DNA from: Acidimicrobiaceae bacterium
GTDB taxonomy: Bacteria > Actinomycetota > Acidimicrobiia > Acidimicrobiales > RAAP-2
DNA length: 48,510 nucleotides
Direction of reading: 5' to 3'
NCBI GenBank assembly: GCA_003152215.1
Contig: PLZP01000046.1
Span: forward strand, 1 to 48,510
The notes beneath the pieces were generated by a model, which did not search any database, was not told the DNA's origin, and saw only the letters and a list, made by a program, of their open reading frames with translations. The stretch's first letter is position 1. Every line of letters starts with the position of its first letter. The translations under genes and the position numbers were made by a program. Below are positions 41,369 to 48,510 of this stretch, in pieces.

Positions 41369-41947
41369 GTGGCGCGCGTTGGCGTACTCGCCCTTCAGGG
41401 CGACGTGCGTGAACACCTCGCAATGCTCGAAGGCGTCGGTGCCGACGTCGTCGCAGTGCGATCAATAGATGAACTTGATGACGTCGACGGACTCGTCATG
41501 CCCGGGGGAGAGTCCACGACGATCGCGTACCTGCTGACGACCTCAGGTCTTCGACCGGTCCTCGAGAAAAAGATCGAGGACGGACTGGCGGTCTTTGGCA
41601 CGTGCGCCGGACTGATACTGCTCGCGCACGAGATTCTCGACGGGCGAAGCGACCAGTGGAGCTTTGACGTGTTGCCGCTCTCGGTGCGGCGAAACGGCTA
41701 TGGACGACAGATTGCCAGCTTCGAGTCGACCGTACACGTCAAGGGAGTGGGCGAGGTACCGGGCGTGTTCATTCGTGCCCCGAAGATCGAAACGTGGTCG
41801 AACGACCTCGACGTGCTCGCCTGGCATGATCACGGCGACGGCGAGCACCCGGTACTGGTGCGCCAAGGCAACGTCTGGGGCTGTTCCTTTCATCCGGAAC
41901 TCACGGACGACGACCGTGTGCACCGCCTCTTCGTCGACACCCTTTAA
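41369..41947 (+). CDS. pdxT: pyridoxal 5'-phosphate synthase glutaminase subunit PdxT
   Basis: A 192-residue class I glutaminase giving ammonia to PdxS. The nucleophile is Cys79 (FGTCAGL), with His175 and Glu177 in CSFHPEL forming the triad. The start VGVLALQGDVREHLAML and the MPGGEST loop (glutamine binding) are typical. GTG 41369 is 2 bp after pdxS. No insertion or damage is seen. Confidence 0.96.
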   Translation: MARVGVLALQGDVREHLAMLEGVGADVVAVRSIDELDDVDGLVMPGGESTTIAYLLTTSGLRPVLEKKIEDGLAVFGTCAGLILLAHEILDGRSDQWSFDVLPLSVRRNGYGRQIASFESTVHVKGVGEVPGVFIRAPKIETWSNDLDVLAWHDHGDGEHPVLVRQGNVWGCSFHPELTDDDRVHRLFVDTL

Positions 41948-41986
41948 TTCGATAGATTGATGTAGCCCAAACGGGCAGGAGGAACC

Positions 41987-42736
41987 ATGTCCGGCCATTC
42001 GAAGTGGGCAACAACCAAGCACCGTAAAGGTGCCAAGGACAGCGCCCGCGCCAAGGTCTTCGCCAAGTTGATCCGTCAGGTCGAGGTGGCGGCGCGCGAA
42101 GGCGGCAGTGACGTCGATACGAACGCGTCGCTTCGCACCATGTACCAGAAGGCCCGCGAGGCCTCAGTGCCCCTCGACACGATCGAGCGCGCCATCAAGC
42201 GCGGCACCGGTGAGCTGGAGGGTGTGCGCTACGAGGCCATCAGTTACGAGGGTTACGGCCCCGACGGCGTCGCGGTCATTGTGGAAACGCTGACGGACAA
42301 CCGCAACCGCACCAGCGCGGAGATCAAGCACGTCTTTGCGCGCAATGGCGGCACCATCGCTGAACCGGGCGCCGTTTCGTGGCAGTTCGACCGCAAGGGT
42401 CTCATTGAAGTCAAGGGACCGCTTGACGAGGACCAGTTGCTCGAATGGGTCATGGACGCCGGCGGCGAGAACTTCGAAGCCAACGGTGAGAACTTCACGG
42501 TGACGACCGAGCCGCACGACGTGGGCGCGGTCCGTGACGCACTCGAGGGTTTCGGCGCGAAGGTTCTCTCCATGGAACTGACGCTGATTCCTCAAAACTC
42601 GATTCCGGTCGACAGCGAGACCGAGGCCAAGAAGATCCTGCGCCTGATGGACGCCATCGACGACCACGACGACGTGCAGAATGTCTTCTCGAACTTTGAC
42701 ATCGCCGACGAGATCATGGCGGCTTACGAGGGCTGA
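41987..42736 (+). CDS. yebC: YebC/PmpR-family protein
   Basis: A 249-residue three-domain protein of the widespread YebC/TACO1 family, starting MSGHSKWATTKHRKGAKDSA, the family signature. Members act as transcription regulators or in translation, relieving ribosome pausing at proline runs; which applies here is unknown. ATG 41987 has a strong AGGAGGA. It lies upstream of ruvC, as in most actinobacteria, with a 118-bp gap holding the ruvC promoter. Confidence 0.95.
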   Translation: MSGHSKWATTKHRKGAKDSARAKVFAKLIRQVEVAAREGGSDVDTNASLRTMYQKAREASVPLDTIERAIKRGTGELEGVRYEAISYEGYGPDGVAVIVETLTDNRNRTSAEIKHVFARNGGTIAEPGAVSWQFDRKGLIEVKGPLDEDQLLEWVMDAGGENFEANGENFTVTTEPHDVGAVRDALEGFGAKVLSMELTLIPQNSIPVDSETEAKKILRLMDAIDDHDDVQNVFSNFDIADEIMAAYEG

Positions 42737-42841
42737 CGAAACTCGTTGCCGGTTCTTGAGGTTCACGCGGGTCGTTGTCGTGTCCGCGTCTGAAAGTGAA
42801 ATCGAGTTTGGAGGAACCTCGAAACGATGGACTTTGCGAGG

Positions 42842-42847
42842 TAGTAT
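42842..42847 (+). promoter_or_regulatory. -10-like element 7 nt before ruvC
   Basis: TAGTAT (42842-42847) ends 7 nt before ATG 42855, which has no Shine-Dalgarno sequence in place. This supports ATG 42855 as the start and a leaderless ruvCAB mRNA. Confidence 0.5.
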
Positions 42848-42854
42848 CGAACAC

Positions 42855-43367
42855 ATGTTCGTACTCGGGATCGACCCTGGTTTGACCCGTTGTGGCTACG
42901 GCTTGGTCGAAGGGTCGTTTCTGGGCGTTGAATCTTTCAAGGCCGTTCGGGCCGGAACCATTGAAACGGACCACGAGATGGCGGTGGAACTGCGACTCGG
43001 TCAAATGCTCAACGAACTGAGAGACCTCCTCGAAGAGACTCGACCCGACGCGGTGGTCGTGGAGCGCGTTTTCTACCAGCGCAACGCCAAAACCGCTATC
43101 CCGGTGGCCCAGGCCAGTGGCGTGGCCGTTGCGCTGGCCGCGGCGATCGACCTTCCGGTTCGCCAGTTCAACGCGCAAGAGGTCAAGTTGGCGGTGACGG
43201 GCTACGGCGCGGCCAGCAAGGCGCAGGTCCAAGGCATGGTCGCGCGACTTTGCGGACTCGCCGAAATACCTAAACCGGCCGACGCCGCCGACGCTTTGGC
43301 GCTGGCCATCACCTATTTCATGGTGGTACGCAGCGAAAGAAAATATCCCGTCGAGAGCTCCGCATGA
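42855..43367 (+). CDS. ruvC: Holliday junction endonuclease RuvC
   Basis: A 170-residue resolvase that cuts four-way junctions. Acidic catalytic residues are Asp7 (GIDPGLTRCGYG), Glu70 (VVVERVF) and Asp143/Asp146 (KPADAADALALA). ATG 42855 is the only start that matches the family's N-terminus; the upstream frame to 42681 is unrelated. Its TGA overlaps the ruvA ATG (ATGA, 43364-43367). Together with RuvAB it processes recombination intermediates. Confidence 0.95.
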   Translation: MFVLGIDPGLTRCGYGLVEGSFLGVESFKAVRAGTIETDHEMAVELRLGQMLNELRDLLEETRPDAVVVERVFYQRNAKTAIPVAQASGVAVALAAAIDLPVRQFNAQEVKLAVTGYGAASKAQVQGMVARLCGLAEIPKPADAADALALAITYFMVVRSERKYPVESSA

Positions 43368-43936
43368 TTGGTTGGCTCCACGGTCAGGTGTTGCACCACC
43401 ACAAGAGCGGAGCACTCGTGCTCGACGTGCACGACGTCGGTTACGAGGTCAACGTCGCCTCCCTCGACGACTACGCCATCGGCGACGTCGTCGGGCTCTA
43501 TATCTTCACTGCGGTGCGCGACGACGCCATCGTCCTGTACGGCTTTAAGACCTACCTTGACCGCGAATTCTTCGAATTGCTGCTGGTCACGCCGGGCGTT
43601 GGGCCCTCGACCGCGTTGGCGGCGCTGCGGACCATGACGACCGACGAACTGGCCCAAGCGATTGAGAGCGATGACGCCAAGCGGATCGCGACCATCCCGG
43701 GTATTGGTCCAAAGACCGCGAGTCGCATTGTGCTCGAACTTAAGGGCAAGGTCTTCGTCTCTGGTGTGTTCGTTCCCGCCAAAGGCGCGCCGGCACAGAA
43801 CGATGCGATTGAAGACGCGCTTCGAGGTCTCGGTTACACCACCCAAGAGGTTCGTCAAGCCTTAGGCGGGGCCACACTCTCTGATGACGAAGGCGTGGCC
43901 CTTCGCCAGGCGCTGCATCTGTTGAGGCGACAGTGA
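43364..43936 (+). CDS. ruvA: Holliday junction DNA helicase subunit RuvA
   Basis: A 190-residue junction-recognition protein. An N-terminal OB-fold (MIGWLHGQVLHHHKSGALVL) is followed by two helix-hairpin-helix motifs (LLLVTPGVGPSTALAAL and IATIPGIGPKTASRIVLELK) and a C-terminal RuvB-binding domain joined by a short linker. It tetramerises on the junction and loads RuvB. Stop and start overlaps on both sides (ATGA with ruvC, GTGA with ruvB) show tight coupling. Confidence 0.96.
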   Translation: MIGWLHGQVLHHHKSGALVLDVHDVGYEVNVASLDDYAIGDVVGLYIFTAVRDDAIVLYGFKTYLDREFFELLLVTPGVGPSTALAALRTMTTDELAQAIESDDAKRIATIPGIGPKTASRIVLELKGKVFVSGVFVPAKGAPAQNDAIEDALRGLGYTTQEVRQALGGATLSDDEGVALRQALHLLRRQ

Positions 43937-44973
43937 GTCGCCACGAGATCGACGTCGAGCAGCTGACGCGCAACGTCGTCGCGCCGGTCGCCGACGAACA
44001 GGATCGCCGCGCCGAGGTCTCGTTGCGACCGAGCACGCTCGCGGAATTCGTTGGTCAACGCGAACTGGTCCGACACCTTGAAATCGTCCTCGGCTCGGCG
44101 CGCGCCCGCAATCAGACTGCCGACCATTTGCTGTTCGCGGGCCCCCCGGGACTTGGCAAGACGTCGCTCGCCAGCATTGTGGCCAGTGAGATGGGTGCCG
44201 GTCTTCGCATCACGTCGGGGCCGGTTCTCTCGCGGCCCGGTGACCTGGCGGCACTGTTGACGGACCTCCAAGACGGCGACGTCCTCTTCGTTGATGAGAT
44301 TCACCGACTGTCGCGCGGCGTTGAGGAGATCCTCTATCCGGCCATGGAGGATCGCCGACTCGACGTGATGATCGGACGGGGACCCTCGGCCCGAGCCATT
44401 CGTCTTGACCTGCCGAACTTCACGCTCGTCGGTGCGACCACGCGTACGGGTCTCGTGGCGGCGCCCCTGCGTGACCGTTTCGGCTTCGTGGGCCAACTCG
44501 ATCTGTACGACGTGGACGAGCTGACGGTCATCGTGAGCCGCTCGGCTGGCCTCTTGGAAGTGACCTTGAAGGATGATGCCGCCGCGACGATCGCCGGGCG
44601 AAGTCGCGGCACGCCGCGGATTGCGAACCGGTTACTTCGTCGGGTTCGTGACTTCGCCGCGGTCCAGGGCCACGATGTGATCGACGAACCCGTCGCGGTC
44701 GAAGGTCTCGCGCTGTTCGGCGTCGACGAATTCGGGCTCGACAAGATCGACCGGCGGATCCTTGGACTCCTGTGCCAGCAGTTCGCCAACCAGCCCGTCG
44801 GCCTCACGACATTGGCGCACGCGTGCGGCGAGGAACCCTCAACTATCGAGGATGCCTACGAACCGTTCTTGTTACGCGACGGTCTGTTGATCCGCACGCC
44901 GCGCGGTCGAATCGCCACCGAACGGGCCTATCACCATCTCGGTCTGACGCCTCGTGGGGGCGGGCTGGTCTAA
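43933..44973 (+). CDS. ruvB: Holliday junction branch migration ATPase RuvB
   Basis: A 346-residue AAA+ motor. Walker A GPPGLGKT lies at about 70-77, Walker B LFVDEIHR near 116-123, sensor 1 LVGATTRTG, and the arginine-finger/winged-helix end with GLLIRTPRGRIATERAYHHL. Start GTG 43933 overlaps the ruvA stop (GTGA). Length is standard. It ends the ruvCAB unit; yajC starts 54 bp later with its own ribosome binding site. Confidence 0.97.
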   Translation: MSRHEIDVEQLTRNVVAPVADEQDRRAEVSLRPSTLAEFVGQRELVRHLEIVLGSARARNQTADHLLFAGPPGLGKTSLASIVASEMGAGLRITSGPVLSRPGDLAALLTDLQDGDVLFVDEIHRLSRGVEEILYPAMEDRRLDVMIGRGPSARAIRLDLPNFTLVGATTRTGLVAAPLRDRFGFVGQLDLYDVDELTVIVSRSAGLLEVTLKDDAAATIAGRSRGTPRIANRLLRRVRDFAAVQGHDVIDEPVAVEGLALFGVDEFGLDKIDRRILGLLCQQFANQPVGLTTLAHACGEEPSTIEDAYEPFLLRDGLLIRTPRGRIATERAYHHLGLTPRGGGLV

Positions 44974-45027
44974 ACCAGACCCCCAAAACGACTAGGGTTT
45001 CTTTGTCTATATCACGGAGGAATTTCT

Positions 45028-45396
45028 ATGTTGTTGGCAGTCAATCTACTGATCGCGACCACCAAGAAGTCAGGGTCGTCGCTCAGTCCTATCCTCCTGT
45101 TGGTCTACGTGGTGCTCTTTGGTGGCCTGTACTTCTTCTACTTTCGCCCCCGCTCACAGAAGCAAAAGGCCACCCGTCTGGCCGGACGCAAGGTCGAACT
45201 GGGCGAGCGCGCTCAGACCATCGGTGGCTTTGTCGGCACCGTCATCAAAATGGATGACGGCCTCGTGACCCTTCGCGGCGCCAGTGGCGTCGAACTTGAC
45301 TTCATCCCCACGGCCATTGCCCGTCGCTTCGACCCACCGACCCCGGTGTCAGAGTCGAGCGACGACGAACACAACGAAGAAGGCGACAAGCAGTAA
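45028..45396 (+). CDS. yajC: preprotein translocase accessory protein YajC
   Basis: A 122-residue single-pass membrane protein. The hydrophobic helix ILLLVYVVLFGGLYFFYF is followed by RPRSQKQK, the family signature, then a small beta domain (ERAQTIGGFVGTVIKMDDG) and an acidic tail. It associates with SecDF at the Sec translocon. ATG 45028 follows CGGAGGAA. Its TAA shares a base with the secD ATG (TAATG). Confidence 0.93.
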   Translation: MLLAVNLLIATTKKSGSSLSPILLLVYVVLFGGLYFFYFRPRSQKQKATRLAGRKVELGERAQTIGGFVGTVIKMDDGLVTLRGASGVELDFIPTAIARRFDPPTPVSESSDDEHNEEGDKQ

Positions 45397-46907
45397 TGGC
45401 CCAACAGGTCGGCTCACGACGCAATTTGATCGTCAGCCTCGTTCTCACGATTGCCATTGCTTTTGGCGCACTGGCGGCGACAATGACGCTCGGATGGGGC
45501 CCGAAACTCGGTCTGGACCTGGCCGGAGGACTCTCCGTTGTCTACAAGCCCGCCACGCCAGCGTCGAACGCCGACATGCAAGAGGTCGTGACGGTCCTCA
45601 GCAACCGCGTGAACGGTCTCGGTGTGTCGGGTGCGACCGTCAACTTGCAAGGCAAGAACGTGGTCGTCAGCGTCCCCGGCGTCACCGACGCTCGCGCCGT
45701 GTTGAAAGAGGTTGGACAGACTGCACAGCTACTCTTTCGACCGGTCCTTTGTGAAACCACGGTGGACAAAGTGACTAAAGCAGTCAAGCCCGGAAAGCTT
45801 CCGACCTGCGGTGCGCAGTACATGATGACGGCGGCGAACCTGGCCGTCAATACGTCCACGCAAGAGCCGACCAACCAGATCCCGCCCGACCCTCAATTTG
45901 CCGGTATCAAATCAACGAGACCGGCGCAAGACTACAAAAACGATGAGGTCCTTCTGCCGGTCCTCGGCTCACCCGGTGTCCGATTAGTCCTCGGACCGGC
46001 CCAACTAACCGGTAAGGCAGTTCATAAGGCGCAGGTCGGCCAGACGCCGGCCGGCGCGTGGCTCGTCAACTACACCTTGACCAAGTCTGGAAGTCCGGCG
46101 TGGGACAAGGTGGCCCAAGAGAACTTCCACGCCGAGGTCGGTATTGAACTCGACGGTGTCGTACAGTCAGCGCCTCTCATCCTGCCCGGTCAGGCCTCCT
46201 TCACGAGCTTTGACGGACAGGGTCAGATCAGTGGATCCTTTACGGAGGGTTCAGCGAAGACCCTCGCTCAGGCGATGGAGTTCGGTTCGCTGCCCGTTCG
46301 ACTCATCCCTCAGGAATCCCAAGTCGTCTCCCCGACGCTCGGCCATAGCTCGCTCGTCGCCGGCTTGGGTGCCGGTCTCGTCGGTCTCTTGTTGGTGTTG
46401 CTCTACACGATCCTCTACTACCGCGCACTCGGTCTCGTCATCGTGCTCGGACTCGCGACGACCGCCGCGCTGTTGTGGGCCATCATCTCCGGCCTCGGCC
46501 ATACCTCGCTCGCACCGAGTTTTGACCTGGCCGGGATCACGGGCATCATTGTGTCCATTGGCATCACTGTCGATAGTTACATTGTCTATTTCGAACGATT
46601 GAAAGACGAGGCCCGAGCAGGGCGCTCGATCCGCACTTCGGTTGACCGGGGCTTCAAGTCGGCCTGGCGCACGGTGCTCGCCGCCGACACCGTGAGTCTG
46701 CTCGCGGCGGTCTTGCTCTACCTCATTGCCGTCGGTGACGTGCGGGGCTTCGCCTTCTTCCTTGGGCTCTCCACGTTGATGGACGTGATCATCACTTGGT
46801 ACTTCACTCGACCGCTCGTCATCTTGCTGGGTCGACGAGGGTCCGAGTCAACGTCCGCACTCTCGATGGCGGCCGGACTGACGCCGGGAGTATCCGTCCA
46901 TGAGTGA
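45396..46907 (+). CDS. secD: protein translocase subunit SecD
   Basis: A 503-residue RND-type component that uses the proton gradient to assist protein export. After the first helix comes GLDLAGG (39-45), the D1 signature. A large periplasmic-type P1 domain (about 50-300) follows, then five helices with VSPTLGHSSLVAGLGAGLVG and the proton-relay segment ITGIIVSIGITVDSYIVYFERLKDE. The P1 domain is somewhat shorter than in mycobacteria. It ends 8 bp inside secF (ATGAGTGA). Confidence 0.95.
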   Translation: MAQQVGSRRNLIVSLVLTIAIAFGALAATMTLGWGPKLGLDLAGGLSVVYKPATPASNADMQEVVTVLSNRVNGLGVSGATVNLQGKNVVVSVPGVTDARAVLKEVGQTAQLLFRPVLCETTVDKVTKAVKPGKLPTCGAQYMMTAANLAVNTSTQEPTNQIPPDPQFAGIKSTRPAQDYKNDEVLLPVLGSPGVRLVLGPAQLTGKAVHKAQVGQTPAGAWLVNYTLTKSGSPAWDKVAQENFHAEVGIELDGVVQSAPLILPGQASFTSFDGQGQISGSFTEGSAKTLAQAMEFGSLPVRLIPQESQVVSPTLGHSSLVAGLGAGLVGLLLVLLYTILYYRALGLVIVLGLATTAALLWAIISGLGHTSLAPSFDLAGITGIIVSIGITVDSYIVYFERLKDEARAGRSIRTSVDRGFKSAWRTVLAADTVSLLAAVLLYLIAVGDVRGFAFFLGLSTLMDVIITWYFTRPLVILLGRRGSESTSALSMAAGLTPGVSVHE

Positions 46908-48069
46908 CGCGACGCAAACCGTGACCGAGACCAAGACGCCGGGCCGATTCGGACGTATTTACCAGGGTCGCACCACGATCGACTTCGTTGGTCGTAAGCG
47001 GACGTGGTTCACGATCTCGATCATCATCATCGTGATTGGCATCGCGTCGCTTTCGATTCGCGGTTTCAACCTCGGCATCGACTTCAAGGGCGGGACCACG
47101 TGGCAGGTCATCGCACCACATTCGTCAGTCGTCGACATGACCAAGGCCGTTGAGAGTGTGGGCCTTCACGACCCCATTGTGGAAAAGCTCGGTTCGAGTC
47201 ACTATCAAGTCTCCGCCGACATCAAATCGCTGAGTGGCAACCAACTGACCACTTTGGTCGACCGAGTGGCCAAAGCAATGGGCAAAGCCGCGGGCGTGAA
47301 CTCGGATCAGGTGTCCAATACCAGCGTCGGGCCGACGTGGGGTGGACAGATCACCAATCGAGCGCTCGAGGCGCTGATCGTCTTCTTCATTGCTGTTGTC
47401 TTGTACATCAGTATTCGCTTTGAACCGAAGATGGCGTTGGCGGCGTTCATTGCCATGTTGCACGACCTCCTCGTGACGATTGGCGTCTATTCACTCTTTG
47501 GCTTTCAAATCACCCCGGACACGGTTATCGCAATTTTGACCATTCTCGGTTACTCGCTCTACGACACGGTGGTCGTCTTCGACCGCGTACGTGACAACGC
47601 CGGCGGCATCTTGAAGAGCGGCGACATGAGTTACGGCGAGATGGTCAACCTCTCGATGAACCAGACGCTGGCTCGCTCGATCAACACGTCACTCGTGGCG
47701 ATCCTGCCCGTGCTCGCCGTTCTCTTGGTCGGCGCCGACCTCCTCGGTGCGACGACCCTGCAGAACTACGGTCTGGCGCTGTTCGTCGGACTCATGAGTG
47801 GGGCCTACTCGTCCATCTTCATCGCGAGCCCGCTGCTCGCCATGTTCAAGGAACGCGAGCCGCGATTCCGCGAGATGGCCGAACGTGCACGACTTCGAAG
47901 CGGTCACACGATTCTTTCGCCGGCCGCCGCCGCGTTGCTCTCGGGTGAGGGGGCGCAGCGTCAGATGCGTGCCAGTGCCGCAACCGGGACGCGCCCCACA
48001 CGAAACGTCGCGGGCACACCTTCTCGTGGCACCATCCAAGCCCGCGCGCGCAAGCAAAAACGGCGTTAA
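46900..48069 (+). CDS. secF: protein translocase subunit SecF
   Basis: A 389-residue partner of SecD with six helices. The signature GIDFKGGT lies at 59-66; LHDLLVTIGVYSLFGFQITP and ILGYSLYDTVVVFDRVRDN are the conserved membrane segments with relay Asp residues. The C-terminal tail (about 320-389) is long and basic, ending in RARKQKRR, as in other actinobacteria. ATG 46900 overlaps secD by 8 bp. relA follows 20 bp later. Confidence 0.95.
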   Translation: MSDATQTVTETKTPGRFGRIYQGRTTIDFVGRKRTWFTISIIIIVIGIASLSIRGFNLGIDFKGGTTWQVIAPHSSVVDMTKAVESVGLHDPIVEKLGSSHYQVSADIKSLSGNQLTTLVDRVAKAMGKAAGVNSDQVSNTSVGPTWGGQITNRALEALIVFFIAVVLYISIRFEPKMALAAFIAMLHDLLVTIGVYSLFGFQITPDTVIAILTILGYSLYDTVVVFDRVRDNAGGILKSGDMSYGEMVNLSMNQTLARSINTSLVAILPVLAVLLVGADLLGATTLQNYGLALFVGLMSGAYSSIFIASPLLAMFKEREPRFREMAERARLRSGHTILSPAAAALLSGEGAQRQMRASAATGTRPTRNVAGTPSRGTIQARARKQKRR

Positions 48070-48077
48070 CGCACCGT

Positions 48078-48083
48078 TAGGCT
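48078..48083 (+). promoter_or_regulatory. -10-like element 6 nt before relA
   Basis: TAGGCT (48078-48083) ends 6 nt before ATG 48090. No Shine-Dalgarno sequence is seen. relA could be read from a leaderless transcript in addition to any read-through from secF. Confidence 0.4.
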
Positions 48084-48089
48084 GACTCT

Positions 48090-48510
48090 ATGGTCAGTCT
48101 TACCTCTCGCTCGTCAACCGATCCCGCGCTGACCGGCTCGATTGAGCGCCTCATTGGCCGTTTTCTCGAGCACCACGCGGACGGTGACGTTGAGGTCATC
48201 CGCCGTGCGGGCGCCGCGGCCATCAAGGCCCACGAAGGCCAGTTGCGTCGAACCGGCGAGCCCTACGTGACCCATCCCATCGCGGTGGCGGACATCGCGG
48301 CGGACCTGGGCCTGGACGAAACGACCATTACCGCGGCGTTGCTCCACGACGCCGTCGAGGACACCGGTATCACCAAAGAGTGGCTCGCCAAGGAGTTCGG
48401 TGACCAGGTCGCCGCCGTCGTCGACGGGGTCACGAAGCTTGACCGCCTGGAATTCGACTCGAAGGAGGAACAGCAGGCCGCGACCATTCGCAAGATGTTC
48501 ATCGCCATGG
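48090..48510 (+). CDS. relA: bifunctional (p)ppGpp synthetase/hydrolase, 5' part
   Basis: The first 140 codons of a Rel protein, cut by the right window edge. The hydrolase HD domain is visible: GEPYVTHPIAVADIAADLG (His62 in THP), LLHDAVEDT (His86, Asp87) and the segment GVTKLDRLEFDSKEEQQA. Intact hydrolase residues suggest a bifunctional Rel rather than a synthetase-only RelA. It makes and degrades the stringent-response alarmone. The position after secDF matches actinobacterial gene order. The synthetase and regulatory domains lie outside the window. Confidence 0.93.
   Translation, partial: MVSLTSRSSTDPALTGSIERLIGRFLEHHADGDVEVIRRAGAAAIKAHEGQLRRTGEPYVTHPIAVADIAADLGLDETTITAALLHDAVEDTGITKEWLAKEFGDQVAAVVDGVTKLDRLEFDSKEEQQAATIRKMFIAM

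Noticed and set aside
42810-42844. A five-residue ORF (MDFAR) with GGAGGAA upstream, ending just before ruvC
   Set aside because: It ends on the -10-like element of ruvC and is out of frame; with a leaderless ruvC mRNA it would not be transcribed. Probably chance.

Overview
The window is a GC-rich bacterial chromosome segment, most likely from an actinobacterium. The right half keeps almost the same gene order as Mycobacterium tuberculosis: thrS, HIT-family Ap4A phosphorylase, pgsA, patA, pimA, then pdxS-pdxT-yebC-ruvC-ruvA-ruvB-yajC-secD-secF-relA. A mycothiol ligase (mshC) and an F420-dependent NADP reductase (npdG) next to thrS fit the same phylum. The secreted Thr-rich/IPT-like proteins and the many leaderless start sites are compatible with a deep branch such as Acidimicrobiia, but that class is an inference.

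Left part (1-15.4 kb), accessory: a possible gene end and a frameshifted remnant (1-383); a GntR-ABC ATPase-ABC permease operon read leftward with ATGA/GTGA overlaps (519-2877); a class C beta-lactamase-like hydrolase; a broken SnoaL-like remnant (3967-4176); an 1152-residue secreted protein with beta-propeller, ASH-like repeats, Thr/Pro linker and OmpA-like end (4146-7604); a small DUF6188-like gene; two 14-TM-type MFS exporters, one paired with a TetR regulator; a secreted phospholipase D-fold protein preceded by an overlapping mini-ORF; and a secreted fibronectin/IPT-type protein.

Middle (15.4-29.8 kb): an ArsR-led four-gene operon (SRPBCC, mycothiol-dependent maleylpyruvate isomerase-like, conserved 133-aa protein); an EthA-like flavin monooxygenase; an MDR oxidoreductase; an ACT-domain malic enzyme; an MMPL transporter; three adjacent secreted proteins; a YczE-like/LysE-like membrane pair behind an intergenic region with DosR-box-like palindromes; and a TY-Chap-like protein.

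Right part (29.8-48.5 kb), core: an ABC exporter, an InhA-type enoyl-ACP reductase facing npdG-mshC-thrS, the phosphatidylinositol mannoside genes ending with a catalytically altered M48-like protein, vitamin B6 synthase (pdxST), Holliday junction processing (ruvCAB), Sec accessory proteins (yajC-secDF), and the start of relA, cut by the window edge.

A repeated theme is a TANNNT hexamer placed 6-7 nt before the start codon of genes that mostly lack a Shine-Dalgarno sequence, which suggests widespread leaderless transcription. Genes inside operons instead overlap or carry Shine-Dalgarno sequences. No tRNA, rRNA, CRISPR array or intact insertion sequence was recognised.
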